Made by a program: the position numbers and the translations under genes. 64,000 nucleotides of DNA from Punica granatum. Lineage: Eukaryota > Streptophyta > Magnoliopsida > Myrtales > Lythraceae. The stretch spans positions 4,130,376-4,194,375 of the forward strand of contig NC_045133.1 in assembly GCF_007655135.1 (NCBI RefSeq). The letters run 5' to 3'. Each line of letters starts with the position of its first letter. Within the stretch, counting starts at the first letter, position 1. This document shows, piece by piece, positions 1 to 12,640 of the stretch. The notes beneath the pieces are model-generated. The model did no database searches. It was not told the origin of the DNA and saw only the letters and a list, made by a program, of their open reading frames with translations.

Positions 1-1082
1 TGAATTCCAGGATTCATGATTGATGAACGATCTTGTTTCGTGAATCATACAAAAGTGACCGTACACAATTAACGGAAACTTTACAGTGACCGTCCATGAT
101 TCCCCCGGGACTGCTAGACCGATGTGGGGCTGATGACCTGCAGCCCTGAGGAGGGCCACTCGATCGATCTGGGGCCCATGACTCACAGCCCTGATGGGTT
201 CATGGACTGGTCATAAACTCCTCGGGACATCTCGACTGACATGGAATGAGTTAACGGTCACTTCATGGGCTGATATTAACGTGGGGCCTATGATCGAACA
301 GATCCAGAGGTTAACCGACTGTCTATGAGGGGTTCACAAACGGTCTATATCATGGATAGAAGAACTTTCGCAAAACTTTGATCATCGGAAATCTAAATCG
401 TTAAAAAAGGAATGTTTCCTTAGCCTATTGTTTCTTGTCTAAAGGATGAACAATTTCACACATCTTCCGAAAATAGGACCAAGAAAAATACACGGAAAGT
501 CAATGATGATGACGATGATGATGATGAACAACAGCTGTTCCCTAGGACCATGCAGAAATATGTTTACTATGCAAGTCTGGAGCCTAAACGTCATGTCATG
601 TTTGAACAGGGAAAAACTTAGAATCAAAAGCTCAGCCGATTCATCAGATAAGTTCATGTATGAAAAGCTTCTCTTTCAACCGAGGTGACCCAAAATTTCT
701 CGATCCCATATCAGGACAGAATTGTCTTCAAATCGCAATTATTAATCAAGAAAGAAATAAAAACGAGAAGGGCACTAATCAAATCTTCCATGCAGGGATT
801 TACGTGTGAAGATTATCAGGCATGTGAGGGAGAAAGAGTCAGAGAGAGGAAGAGAGACAGAAGAAGCACTCATTTTCAAGGAAATGAAGACAACAACATG
901 GAGATAGGTGCAAAAGAACAACCAAGCAATTGTATTAAATTGGGTTTTGATTGGTTACCAGCTTCAGCTGAGCTGCTTGATCGGTGGTCATCTCATCTCC
1001 CCATAAATGCAGCCTCTGCTCACTGATTCTTAAGTCCCAGCATCAAGTTGGAGTTGAACAACAATCACAAATTAGTAAATTC
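1..1082. other. 5' flank of the alpha-galactosidase gene, no gene seen
   Basis: I find no convincing coding region here. The short open frames lack any recognisable domain and overlap on both strands. A short GAT/GAC-rich run lies near 503-527. The last few hundred bases probably hold the promoter and 5' UTR of the alpha-galactosidase gene that starts at 1083. Confidence 0.5.
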
Positions 1083-4000
1083 ATGTTCGGATCAGCGAGT
1101 GGCTTTATGGCCAATTCAGGAGGTCGAGTGATCATTGCTGCTACGTGCATCTTGCTGCTTTCAACTGCAGCTTCTGCCCATCAAATTTCCAGGAGAAGCG
1201 TAGTAAATCTGACTCTGAGATATGAGGTCCAAAAATACCTTGTGGAAAATGGACTCGGGAGAACTCCTCCTATGGGGTGAGAAACCAATGATCTCATTCT
1301 TCTATCCAGCACTATTACAAACCATATATACTCATGCATATGAGGAACTTACCTTGAGTAAACGACATGTTCCTGTGAAAAAGTAACAGATGGAATAGCT
1401 GGAACCATTTCCACTGCCACATCGACGAAAAGTTGATCAAGGAAACAGGTGAGAACTTCAGGTTAATGTAAGAACATACTAACTCCAGCTAGACTACCTG
1501 CCATAGTATAAATAGAAAAGTAAATCAAATATTTACTAAATAATATTTGTTACAGCTGATGCCATGATATCAACTGGACTTTCATCATTGGGATATCAAT
1601 ATATAAACATAGGCAAGTGTTTTTTTTTTAACGGAACCAGTAATGCTGCTTCCAGGTTATACAATATTGGAATCATATACAAGCATCTGATCCTTTCATT
1701 TTTCTCCGTCTACTTGCTTCCCAGATGACTGCTGGGGTGAGCTAAACAGAGACTCTGAGGTACTATACTTATGTTCCTTGTCAGCCACCTGTTTCCTCAG
1801 TCAGTCAGACTTGATTCATGAGTTTACACTTTTCCTTTCCTGGACTTTTTTTTTCACGAAATTTGACCTGTGGCAGGGAAACTTGGTTGCTAAGGCTTCG
1901 ACATTTCCATCAGGTATCAAAGCATTAACAGATTATGTTCACAGCAAGGGGCTCAAGCTAGGGATATATTCAGATGCTGGGTAAGACATATATGCAACAC
2001 AAAATCGCCTTTTAGTGAGGAAGATCCACACATGTGGAATGCCGTTTGACAATTTATTAACACTACACGTGTTTGTTTCTTCTTTGCAGAACTCAAACAT
2101 GCAGCAAGACAATGCCTGGATCCCTGGGCCATGAAGAGCAAGATGCAAAGACTTTTGAATCCTGGGTACTCTCTACCTCTACTTAGGGCAAAGAAAGTCA
2201 AGAGATTATTAGTAGTTTTCGTCCAAGTCACTCATACCTAGTTCTGCATTTAGGGAATTGACTACTTAAAGTACGATAATTGCAACAACCCTGGTACCAG
2301 TCCGAAGGAAAGGTTAGCATCCTTTCTCTTTTGGCGAGAACAGAAAGTATCAATCTAGCTGTCATGCTTACTACCAGAATTTTGACTTCTCATATTTCAT
2401 CAATAACGAGTACTTTAATACTATTTACAATCTTGGTGTTTAAGGTATCCAATAATGAGTAAAGCTTTGCTAAAATCTGGAAGGCCAATCTTCTTCTCTC
2501 TATGTGAATGGTAAGTTGAGCTTTATCATTTTGATGTTAAAAGCCAGTGTCAGTAATACAAGATATACATCTTCAGCAATATTTCCAAAACATCAATAAG
2601 TGTATCTATCTGTATTCATATCTATGAGTATGTCTATGTAACAAAGCATGATTCTTCTCCTCACTTTGTTTTTATTTTCTTGTATCTACTATCCAAGTGA
2701 GCAGTTTACCATGACTATAAAACCAATAAAGAATGCTCACCTTAGTGTGAAGTTTACTCATCTTCCTCTACAAATTTAGGGGAGAAGAAGATCCTGCAAC
2801 TTGGGCTTCAAGCATAGGAAATAGCTGGAGAACAACAGCAGATATTTCTGACAACTGGAATAGGTGAGAAAGATCACAAACATAACAAGATTTGTATTCT
2901 GCTGTCAAGTTACAGACAGTTCTTTCACTTCTGGCGAATAACAGCAGCAAGGCGCGGAAAGAAATAATTCAATGCTTGTGTTTGTACTAGCATGACATCT
3001 CGGGCAGATCAGAACGACCGATGGGCCTCCTACGCTGGACCAGGAGGATGGAACGGTAATAATATTTTCCGGTTTTGTACGCTCCTCTGTTTCTGCAAGG
3101 CTCTAAGTGCTTATATACATTGAATAATAATGAATTACAAACTTAGGTGAGACAGTAATGAGAAAAACAACTATTCAGAAGTACATAATTCAACTAGTTT
3201 ACAAATTTAGCTGAGCCAGTCATGAGAAAAACAGCTATTCAGAAGTTCATAATTCAACATGTAATTTACTAAGCAATTCTATATACTATTTGCTTTCTCA
3301 CGCATATATGAGAAGTACAACAATACACTTTATTTTATTTTATTTTAATCTCACCTCTTTGGTCCAGATCCGGATATGCTTGAAGTTGGAAATGGTGGTA
3401 TGACAACCGAGGAATATCGGTCACATTTCAGCATATGGGCATTAGCCAAGGTAGTACACAAACTTAAATGTCTACCTAAAACATTATGCAGTTCGTCTCA
3501 GACACTGATCAAGCTCCAACTGAGGGGAGTATCATCGTTGTAATCGCAAAACAGAGATCAGTTTACACTACTCTGAACTTTTCGTAGAGATGGTGAAATT
3601 GAAGACATGATGAGAGACTAGTTTGCAAAGATTATATAAATGTCATTTGTAAGTATATTCATAGAAATAGGTATCCTCCAAGAACTGATTCACAACTTTA
3701 ATGTGTTCTTAAGGCTCCATTGTTGATTGGATGTGACATTCGGGCAATGGAGAATGCGACCCCTGACTTGCTTAGCAATAAAGAAGTTATAGATGTCAAT
3801 CAAGGTATCGACAGTTGTTGCATACTTCACAATGATGTTTTCTTTTTTACATGCTCTCACTGACAGCAATTGTGCACAGATAAACTCGGAGTTCAGGGGA
3901 AAAAGGTTAAAAGAGACGGTGACCTAGAGGTAATCTCTCTTGCATCATACATTATCAAAAACTCAATTAATGCACTTCTTTAGATCCAATAGCTTCAGCA

Positions 4001-4502
4001 TTTTTCCTTCGGCAATTCTGACCAAACCAACTTATTAGCCAATTTCTTGCAAGACCATGCATAAATTAGCTAAAAAATAAAAACCTTTATACGGATCTGG
4101 GGAGGTAGCTTTTACAAGAGAATTTTCAAAGGGATTGTTCTGCGCAAGCTGATAAGTAGTTTGATGATCCCTTTTCCTTTGAAAATAAAAATGCAGGTCT
4201 GGGCAGGTCCTCTCAGTGGTGGCAGAGTTGCAGTAGTCCTATGGAACAGAAGCTCTTCAAGAGCTACAATTACTGCTCACTGGTCTGACATAGGTCTGTC
4301 ACCAACAACAGTTGTTGATGCAAGAGATTTATGGAGGGTGAGAACAACAGCAAACGTTACTCCTCTTATTGAATTCATAATACTTACTGACGTTCCCAAT
4401 TGTCCAAATTTGCAGCATTCCACTCAAGCGTCAGTCAAGGGACAGATATCAGCAGACCTTGATTCCCATGCTTGCAAGATGTATGTTCTAACCCCAAAGT
4501 AA
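1083..4502 (+). CDS. Alpha-galactosidase (glycoside hydrolase family 27), 15 exons
   Basis: This secreted or cell-wall enzyme would remove terminal alpha-1,6-galactose from raffinose-family sugars and galactomannan. Exons are 1083-1276, 1390-1448, 1556-1612, 1725-1759, 1877-1980, 2090-2165, 2254-2312, 2445-2510, 2780-2863, 2991-3055, 3368-3450, 3714-3804, 3880-3929, 4197-4337 and 4416-4502. All join in phase to 416 residues. Residues 1-32 look like a signal peptide (hydrophobic [11 protein letters not shown], then ASA). The (beta/alpha)8 barrel begins at TPPMGWNSWN (61-70). The nucleophile is Asp183 in KYDNC and the acid/base is Asp238 in WRTTAD. Their 55-residue spacing matches rice alpha-galactosidase (130/185). 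A C-terminal beta domain follows from about residue 325. Intron 3 has a GC donor (ATAG|GCAAGT). No stop or frameshift is seen. I started at 1083 because this ATG directly precedes the signal peptide. Which Arabidopsis AGAL is the ortholog is not decided. Confidence 0.95.
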
Positions 4503-5168
4503 AAACGATGCGAGTATGCTATTTCGACATAAAAAGAATTCGCCCAATATTGGCAGCAGTTATTAACTCAAATGTATACTATTATCACAATTAAAGTAAT
4601 AAGAATGGACTATCGAGTTCGGGATAGATGAAGACATGCATCTCAACTTTAATATTAGGTCACATGTATCTCCCCATATACCATGTCTTTTTAAAGCTTT
4701 CAGCTTTGAGACTGTCCATTACTTCTCTAAATTGATTCATGTCGATGAAGAAAACAGTTCAAGTAATAGACTCGATCTAACTAAAACTTGAAATAATCCT
4801 TAACTCAAAAACCATCGAGTCGACTACAAGTGAAGGGTGCTTATCACATGCATGAATGCAAATTAAATTGCCAGCAACAAGAGAACAAAGGAATGCAGGA
4901 AAAGGCAGAAGAAAGAAGATGGGAATTGAAGAAACTGAGAGCCAACACAGAATTGAGTGGTCAATGCTATGACGGTATATATTCGGAGATATACGAATCG
5001 AATTAGTAACTGTCACAGAATAGTAATCAACAAAACAGGAACTTTTTTCACTTCTTTACTCCTTGCAGAAAACCGCTTTCGCGCGACATATTCATTCGAG
5101 CTAATCAACATACATCATCCGTTCCATTCCCTCAATTTTCAAAAAAGGACTTACAAAACATTCAGTGA
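4503..5168. other. Convergent intergenic/3' UTR region
   Basis: This is the space between two convergent genes. I see only AT-rich sequence that probably includes both 3' UTRs. No coding frame has a recognisable domain. Confidence 0.5.
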
Positions 5169-5599
5169 CTAGTAGCCCTTGTTTCCTCGGATCCTAGCTC
5201 TCATGTCGACCTGTACCCAAATTGGAAAACGGGCAGGCGTGTCAGCATACGCTCAACCAATCAGTACAATGAAGATAAACAATCCAAGCAAATGATCATA
5301 ATATCTTATACAGTCAGGAGACGTGCCTGGCCTCGCTTGCAGTTGAAGTAGGTCTCCCTCAGGCCGACGCACTCGCTCGGTATGCAGGGGCTCTTCTCTC
5401 CCGCGCACTCCCTGTAGGATCGCTTCTGAACCTGACTAGTCGATACATACAACTAAATCATCAGAGCCTATCATCGGATTCGCCGAGACAGAGAGAGATA
5501 GAAGAGGAGAAAGGGGGGAGTGTTGGCGACCTTGACACAATCGGATTCGCTGAGGCACTTCACGAGCTCCATGGCCAGACCCTTGCAAGACTTCGCCAT
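5169..5599 (-). CDS. COA5: Cytochrome c oxidase assembly factor COA5/PET191-like, 3 exons
   Basis: This is a small mitochondrial intermembrane-space protein needed for assembly of cytochrome c oxidase. Exons on the minus strand are 5599-5531, 5431-5327 and 5210-5169, giving 71 residues. It begins MAKSCKGLAMELVKC and ends RIRGNKGY. Cysteines fall at 5, 15, 21, 32, 39, 44 and 54, so C5-X9-C15 and C44-X9-C54 form CX9C motifs, as expected for substrates of the Mia40 import pathway. The motif YRECAGEKSPC followed by SECVGLRETYFNCKRG is diagnostic of PET191. Intron 2 needs a GC donor (CCAG|GCACGT). Using the nearby GT instead would shift frame and lose the conserved C-terminus. Length matches plant homologs. 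The protein is convergent with the alpha-galactosidase gene. Confidence 0.93.
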
Positions 5600-6384
5600 T
5601 GTCTCTCAGGACCTCCTCCTCCTTCTACTGCTGCTGAGAAACTGTCGACGCAGTGGCGAGCTCGAAGATCCTATTGGCAATGGTGGAAATTGGAATTTGG
5701 ACCGATTGCAGTTGTATCCCTGTACTTTACATAATTTTAGAAAGATCCCTCTTCTTTGAACATTAGACGAAAAACCCCCTCCACGTTTCTCTTCTTCTTC
5801 TTCTCTCTCTCTCTCTTTATTTTTTTAAATATCGGCTTGCGGTTATAACAATGGAACATTTTAAGGTCCGTCGGCGGTACCGTCCGGCACTGTTGGACAG
5901 GCGGGCACCTCCGGCAAGACAAGCCCCCGACAAACAGTCCCCGAAACTTCTAAACAGTCATTCTCCGCAATCGTAAGGGATCCTTATAATAATATATGTT
6001 ATCGAACGAGAAAAGGAACCTCCAGAATATTTAGTACCACCATCATTATTTTTACCATTAGTTGATGATACTTTCAGAAAATAAAAAACATGAGATTAGG
6101 TTAACAGAGAGAGCGCAACATATGCAGAATTATTGTGAAATATCATCAAATGAATCGTGCTGTTATGATGGAGAATACAGGAAACTTAATCGTGCCGCCA
6201 AGCTGCAAGTACTCAAGATATATTATTCTATCCGTTTCACAAATTTTCAAATTGGACACCCTAAAGAATTTACGGTATGATCGGGACTCGTTTCCCGATG
6301 AATGTACCTATGCCATCGACAGTATACCTTCTGAACCACCTAATTACAAAAAACGTGCCAAGTGATCGGGTCCTTGGCTTCATT
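5600..6384. other. Promoter side of COA5 and 3' flank of the SMP-domain gene
   Basis: There is no supported gene. A pyrimidine-rich CTT/CT tract lies at about 5779-5818 upstream of COA5. A GC-rich patch follows at about 5860-5940. The remainder is AT-rich. Confidence 0.4.
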
Positions 6385-9300
6385 CTATGGGGCCCGCATC
6401 TTCTCGACGATGGTCCTGCCCTTCTCCTCAATGTGCCGCCTCTTCTCCTCAATCTTCTCACCCATCTTCTTCCTGAGGTCGAGCATCCTCGCCCTCCTCC
6501 CCATCTTCTTTGGCTTCCCGTCGTCTTCTGAATTCAAACTGTTCTGACTCCCAAAGGAACTCATGCTCACAGACCTCGAAGGAGACTGGCTCACAGACCT
6601 GGACGAGGACTCGCTCACAGGAAATTCTCTACTCTCTATACGTTCCTCTTGGTCTTCATCATTTGTCATCAGTAGTGGGGTCGTCGGGTCTTGAGATGAT
6701 TGCTTCTGCTTTGTAATATCAGCAGCCGTCGAGGAGGCATCTGAGGAGGAACTACTAGCTGTTGTTTGTGCCTGCTCACTTTTGGTGGGTTTTGGCAATT
6801 GAGGTCTGCTCTCGGAATGATCCCTTGAGGATTCTCTGGCAGGACTGGTGTTTGGTCTCGCATCGACTGGCTGGGAAGAGGAAGGCTTCTCAAGCACGGG
6901 AGCAGGGTCAGGTTTTAGCCATATGAAAGGAGCAGTATTTCTTGGGATCCAGTCATCGTTTTCCGCCACCATAAACGGAATCCACACGCTCTCAGAGTTT
7001 GGAGCCACCATGATTTCCCGCATTGAAGCCTACATGATCAGGAGACCCAACTAAGAAGAGGCACAATATTATGTTAAAGATAGAGAATTCTGGTCAGATC
7101 TGGAAAATTATACTAAGGCAGGTCTCTATCAGCCAGATCACCCACTTCAGTTCGGTCCGACCTCACTGATGATCACTGGTAACCATTATAGGCCGCAACA
7201 GCCAAATTCCGGCCAAGATATGGATGGTAAAAGTGCTTACAGGTCAAAGATGTTACAAAAAATTTATGATCAAGTTTCCTAGTCGACTTAGTTAAGCACA
7301 TTCTTACACATACCTTAAAACGATTTATTAGGAATAGAGCAACGTGACTGCTAGAAATCTTGTGCTCTCCCACAGATGACTCGAGGTTGAAGTCTATATC
7401 AGGCATGGACGTGAAACAGAACCACAGCTGATCAGATGGAGGCGGCTTTACGTGGAAACGGATTGTTCCCCGGAGAGATGCTACCCTTATCCGCAAAGAT
7501 AGTGGCACCTTCATTGAATAGTATCACACAGTCAATAAAGAAGAGAAAAATGAGACGTTCGGGAAGAGCTAGAAACGCAGTGACTGAATAGGATACACAC
7601 CTGTGAGACTTGTTTGGCCACAGAATTTAACATAGACTTCCACCTCGACTTGACATTTGGTGCTGATGATGTAGCATTGGTCTTTGAAATTTTTGGCTCA
7701 TCTGGTCAAAAGAGGAAATTGAGTTTCAAGAAGGGGTTTCCGAACAGTTAAAAAGTAAAAAACTAGGAGAATAAAAAATTCCTTGAGTTCATAAAAGGAG
7801 AATGAGAGTAAGTAAAATCACATTCTTCAGTTCTTTTGTACTAACCAACTCTGGAATCCCCTTCATCCTTCTGATCTACTTGATCAGATTTCTCATTGGA
7901 GATATTCAACTGATTCCCGAGCTGCTCAAACTCTTCTAGAAGAACCGACGATTCCGAATTTGGGTCGACTAACTCTTTCTGAAGATCCAACTCCTGCACT
8001 TCAATTCTCGTTTCAATGTCCATAACCACGCCACCTGAATATTCAAGATCAATTTCAAAGGCCCAGATCTCGGTCATGTCCAATGGAAGAACTCTCATGC
8101 TGTGAATGTGAGGTGGGAGGCTTCCAAGATCAATGTTAGTGCAGATGACTTCTCCGATGTAATTGGGAGTCCTCATGTTAGAAAGTGTCCTCTGTATGCA
8201 TTAATTAAGCGGAAGAAAAAGAGTTAAAAAAAACAAAAGTGAGTTCACAAATTACGCATAAAATTCATAAAAAAATATGAGACAACGATAAAATGAAGAA
8301 AGAAACAGTGACAGTCTGGTAATTCAGCACAATAACCTCCCCACCATATCTTCTTAGGACGCCCATAAAGAGGTGAATAAAGGTCCATGAAGAAATATCT
8401 ATGGAACCATTTTCCCTAAAGTTAAGAAAGGATGAACCAAAAGAGCAGGTTACCAAGACTGTATCCAAGGCCTATGCTATGATACCATATTAAACAACCG
8501 ATTCTTGTAAAAGCTTAAACTTGTAGGAAAATGCCAAAAGTAAAACATGTATTAGCTATGTATTTTGTTCACTATTCACTAAAAAAGAAAGAAAGAAAGA
8601 AAGAAAGGCATCATTTAACAGTGACAAACCTGAATCCTATCTTGGATAGACCTCCTGATATTTTCACTCTTCTTGACGTCGAAGAAGAGCCGTGAGACCA
8701 ATAGATTCCAACAGAGTGTTCCCTCATCCACGCTGATCCTGTCATCTGGGTCCGAATCCGACACAACAGAGATGTTGCTTTGACTTCTCGAGCGAGGTAA
8801 TGATGAATTACGTGGAGGAAGGCCCGGTAGAGGTGTGGCGCTGCCCGAGCTCGTGCTCGAAATAGAATCTTGGTAGCCCCTTACTCTCTCATTCATCCTC
8901 CTCTCTTCGCGTCCCGACAGGGATGCCCATGCGGACTTATTATTCTCTGCGGCAGCCTTAGAGACCTTTTTTGCAAGCTTTTTCCATATCACGCGGACCT
9001 TTGAGGAGGAACTGTCCAATCTGTTCTCCTTATCTATTGGCTCCGTGTAAAATCCCGATTGAGGTCTCATAAATGAAGGGTACCCATCCAGTAAGGTGCT
9101 CACGTAAGACTTGTATTCTTCATGCAATTTTGAAAACCAGGATAGCCGCATATGGTCATCACATGAAGCGAGTCGAAGGGCTTTGCACCATGACTCCTTA
9201 TCCCATGAAGTATCTAGATAAATGTACAGGGTTTTACTTCCTTTATAGATTGCTGAAGTCTTGCTTTGCATTTTGATAGGGTATCTTTTAGCCCTGCATT

Positions 9301-11179
9301 AGAATAATTTGATGGACAAGCAGAAGAGACTTTGATCAACAAATGCCCCAATTAAATAGTCAACAAGATTTGTCCACAGCTACAATATTGTGATGAAAAT
9401 TTCCAGTTTTTTACTTTTTTCCAAGGAAAAGGAGATATAAAACCTTTGGTTGTCTTTCACATGACTATTTACGATTACAGAAACGTCTTACAAAAGCAAT
9501 ATAAGACATCTTTTCCTTGTTTTTGTTCCTTTTTATAAATTTAAAAAGAAAGAAAATGCAAAACCTTTTGTAAAATCTCAAGAACCAAACAGGCTCAAAA
9601 CATTCTTAAGAATAATTAATTGAATTCTTGTAATGAGACATTACCACTTTCTGGATGGCATATTTGTTGCTGAAACGGCCTCAATTATGCATCCCTTCAA
9701 CTGAATGGTGTAAGGGGAACCATCTGGTTCTGTCAGGATAAGCCAGTGATCCTTGATGAGTGCATGCTTTCGAACAGGAGAAACCTCAAAGAACTTCTTT
9801 CTCTCCTGCTCCCGTGATAATTTCTCCGACCATTTCTTCGGGACTTGTTCTGACTCAAGAATCCAAATATCCCCCTGAAATATGACATAAATCCACATAT
9901 CATGTACTTCTTCTCTGTATCAAGGAAAGAGCAGGCATCTCAACTTCAACATTAGAATTAAAATAAGGTCCAATGCGCTTCCGCTTGCAACACTAATGTA
10001 CAGATTATCCTCTCTTGCCGCTGTCTCAAAATTCAAGCAACTCTATAGACCAAAATATATTATAAGATGCAAAACCTTCTAGTGGCTAGTGGGCAATAAG
10101 TAAACAAAATCCTTTACCAACAGAAAGAACAAACTCTCACATTTATTATGGGCAGTTCATCCAGGCTTGTATATACCATTACAAGTTATACCATTATTAG
10201 GAATCAGAATTTACATGGTAGAAGAAAAACCATCTCAGTATACATTTCAACCAAGTTATATGCATAACGAGTTTGGCATCAACCTACATTGCTAAGATAT
10301 AAACAAAAGACAAGAGGCCTTAATCTAATGATGCAACAGCTGAAGCACAGTGAAAATTCATATTGCATTGAGATAAAGAAATGTTAAGTAAAGTCATGAT
10401 TCAGTAACTTTTGAAGTCCCATCCTCCATCTCACCCAACATATAAAGGTAACAGGGTAAGATTCAGAATAAGTGTCAGATCAGGGAACGTATATATTTCC
10501 TTTTTGATAAAATTCCATGCCAAAGCCGACATCAAGGGACTCAAATCAAAATATCCCAGCTGCTGCAGCATACAATTGTCGCACTCCAGAGGGCAGAACT
10601 TAACTCATTTCCCCAGTTCAGCCAATTTCGAATTGTCCCTATCTCCAACACGAACTCCAGCGGCTTCACTACGCCTAAAATTGTAACTTTTCAGATAATG
10701 ATTAAAACCTTCAACCCTGATGCCCGGTTCAGTACAAAAGGATCGTAAAGGAGTGACAGTTTCATTTTGAGACTTCTCCACTGATCCATAACACCCCGAG
10801 CTAAGACTGTAACATTCACGGCAAAATGCCTACTGAACTCCATACTGCAGCTTATATCATAGCTATTATTCAGCAACTCAAGTGATAAAACTCATTAGGC
10901 ACAGTGATCAAATTCTCACATGCAATTTGAAAATGTACAAAAGATACAGGGAAAAGAAAAACATAAATTGGAATGCTCAGAGTCACAGACCTGCTTCGGG
11001 TGAAGAAAATCAAGGGGTAGGAGATAATCAACATCGTTAGCAGCAATCAAAGACTGTTCCAATTTCCGAGTCTTTTGAGACAATTTGTTGATCACAAACA
11101 GAACCCCAAGAGCTTCAAGACCAAGAACAGCAATCGCCCCAAGAACGAACCCGACAACAAACACGACAAGCATGAACAT
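6385..11179 (-). CDS. TEX2-like SMP (lipid-transfer) domain membrane protein, 7 exons
   Basis: This is a predicted ER membrane protein that would move lipids at membrane contact sites. It belongs to the plant group related to animal TEX2 (formerly DUF2404). Minus-strand exons are 11179-10991, 9874-9645, 9293-8630, 8191-7846, 7701-7601, 7508-7314 and 7029-6385. They join in phase to 789 residues. Residues 1-32 are an N-terminal transmembrane helix (MFMLVVFVVGFVLGAIAVLG). A PH-like region follows at about 64-190, with GDIWILESE early and TLYIYLDTSWDKESWCKAL later. A serine-rich linker comes next, then the SMP domain from about 325 (DEGTLCWNLLVSRLFF) to about 590 (NTAPFIWL). The C-terminal tail is charged, Ser-rich and probably coiled (KKMGEKIEEKRRHIEEKGR). 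All splice sites are GT-AG. The family assignment is firm. The lipid cargo cannot be read from sequence. Confidence 0.9.
8584..8607 (+). repeat. (GAAA)n microsatellite in an intron
   Basis: Six near-perfect GAAA units lie in intron 3 of the SMP-domain gene, just beyond the donor site of the exon that ends at 8630. It is likely to vary in length between individuals. Confidence 0.9.
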
Positions 11180-12640
11180 CCCAGAATCCCTCTTCCCCCT
11201 TCCGACTCCAGTCCCCGATGATCCGATCAGCGGAGCAATGCTTCACCAGAAGGGTCGGCTGTAGAAATAACCGGGGACTCGGGCATCATTGGAGGAATCA
11301 AGAACCCAAGAATCGGATGCCCCGTTCTTTTCTCCCTGAAATCTCAGCGTGGGAAAGGTGGAAAAGAGAGAAACCGTTAATGGGCTGTCGCCATTTATTC
11401 GCATGGGGCAAGCAGCAGCAGCAGCAAGAGATGGGCCGTCGCGTTCCTCGTTGATTGATGCGAGATGCTTTAGTGCAAGAAGCAATCTTTTCCTCCTTTG
11501 CAATTCAGCTGCAGAAAATATGGTAATTCCACCAACAAAAACTGGGGATAAAGATGGAATTTTCAGCGGGGTAATTGAATTAAATTAAATTAATAATCTG
11601 GAATTTGTCCGACCGACAACGACAAGGAACTCGAATTGCGGAATATCTTAAAGGAAATGAGGAACCTTCGTTACCAAGTCGTTTAAGCTGTCCCATTAAT
11701 GAGAAGGGAAGGACTCTTCTTGTTCTGGGTGACCTAATCATACCGTCTTCTTTTCTTTGGGCTATCCAACTCATTTCTAGACTTGTGGTTTCCTCTCCCT
11801 TTGTCGAATTGCTCGATTATGTTTTATCAAATTTTAAATTTTACGACATTTTAAGACAAGACTCGTGTATCTCAGGTAAGTACGAAGAAAATGTTGTGTA
11901 ACACGTTATATCAGATGGTATTGAGCTTCCTTCTAGAGTCGTCTTCCTCCTCATTTTCGATAATTTGATTAGTTATGTGAGTTGCGAATACAACATGTTG
12001 AGTGAGTATGATGGAGGTGTTCGAACTCGTTCAAGTTTCATCACACGCCTATCTCCAAGCTGAATTTTGAGGGTCGCCGAAAAAATGATGAACAGTTAGA
12101 AGCTTAACTTGGCATATTTATGGTAGACATTTTGAATTTCGTCATTCTTCCCACGTAGCATATATGCTAGACCGAGATACAATTTGAGCACGTTTATGTA
12201 CAACTCTCGCAAAAACGAAACAATCGGATGAGCTTTTGCACAAAATGTACATGTACATTGCAATTTGGTTTATAGAAAATGTCTGGGTCTGAACGGGAGA
12301 ATTGTCAAAAGAAAAGTTCATGAAACAAGACAAATTACGGCCAAGATCAGCTTAAAAAGATCCGACTAAACCGTGTCGATCGCCTCCATTGATTTATGCG
12401 AGTCCCACTCTTCATTACCGATGGACCTACACTGACATGATTGAGTCAATCCGAAAGAGTCGATCTCAAAACCGAATCAAGAAAAGACTCTCCGAAGAAC
12501 CCTCTTTGCTTCTTCTTCAAGGTACACAAAAGCCACAACTTCCCATCTCTCATAGCCTCAGAGAGATGATCATACTGTACCTGGACCGATTAACTGAAGC
12601 TTGATAAGAAAACTAATTTGAGAACCTACCGAAGACCAAT
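11180..12640. other. Intergenic region upstream of the SMP-domain gene
   Basis: No gene is supported. The first 200-300 bases are probably the promoter and 5' UTR of the SMP-domain gene and carry a short GCA repeat near 11411-11430. The remainder has only unsupported short frames on both strands. Confidence 0.4.

Noticed and set aside
6270..6893. Several plus- and minus-strand frames over the last exon of the SMP-domain gene
   Set aside because: Overlapping frames without domains. The minus frame ending at 6385 fits the splice chain.
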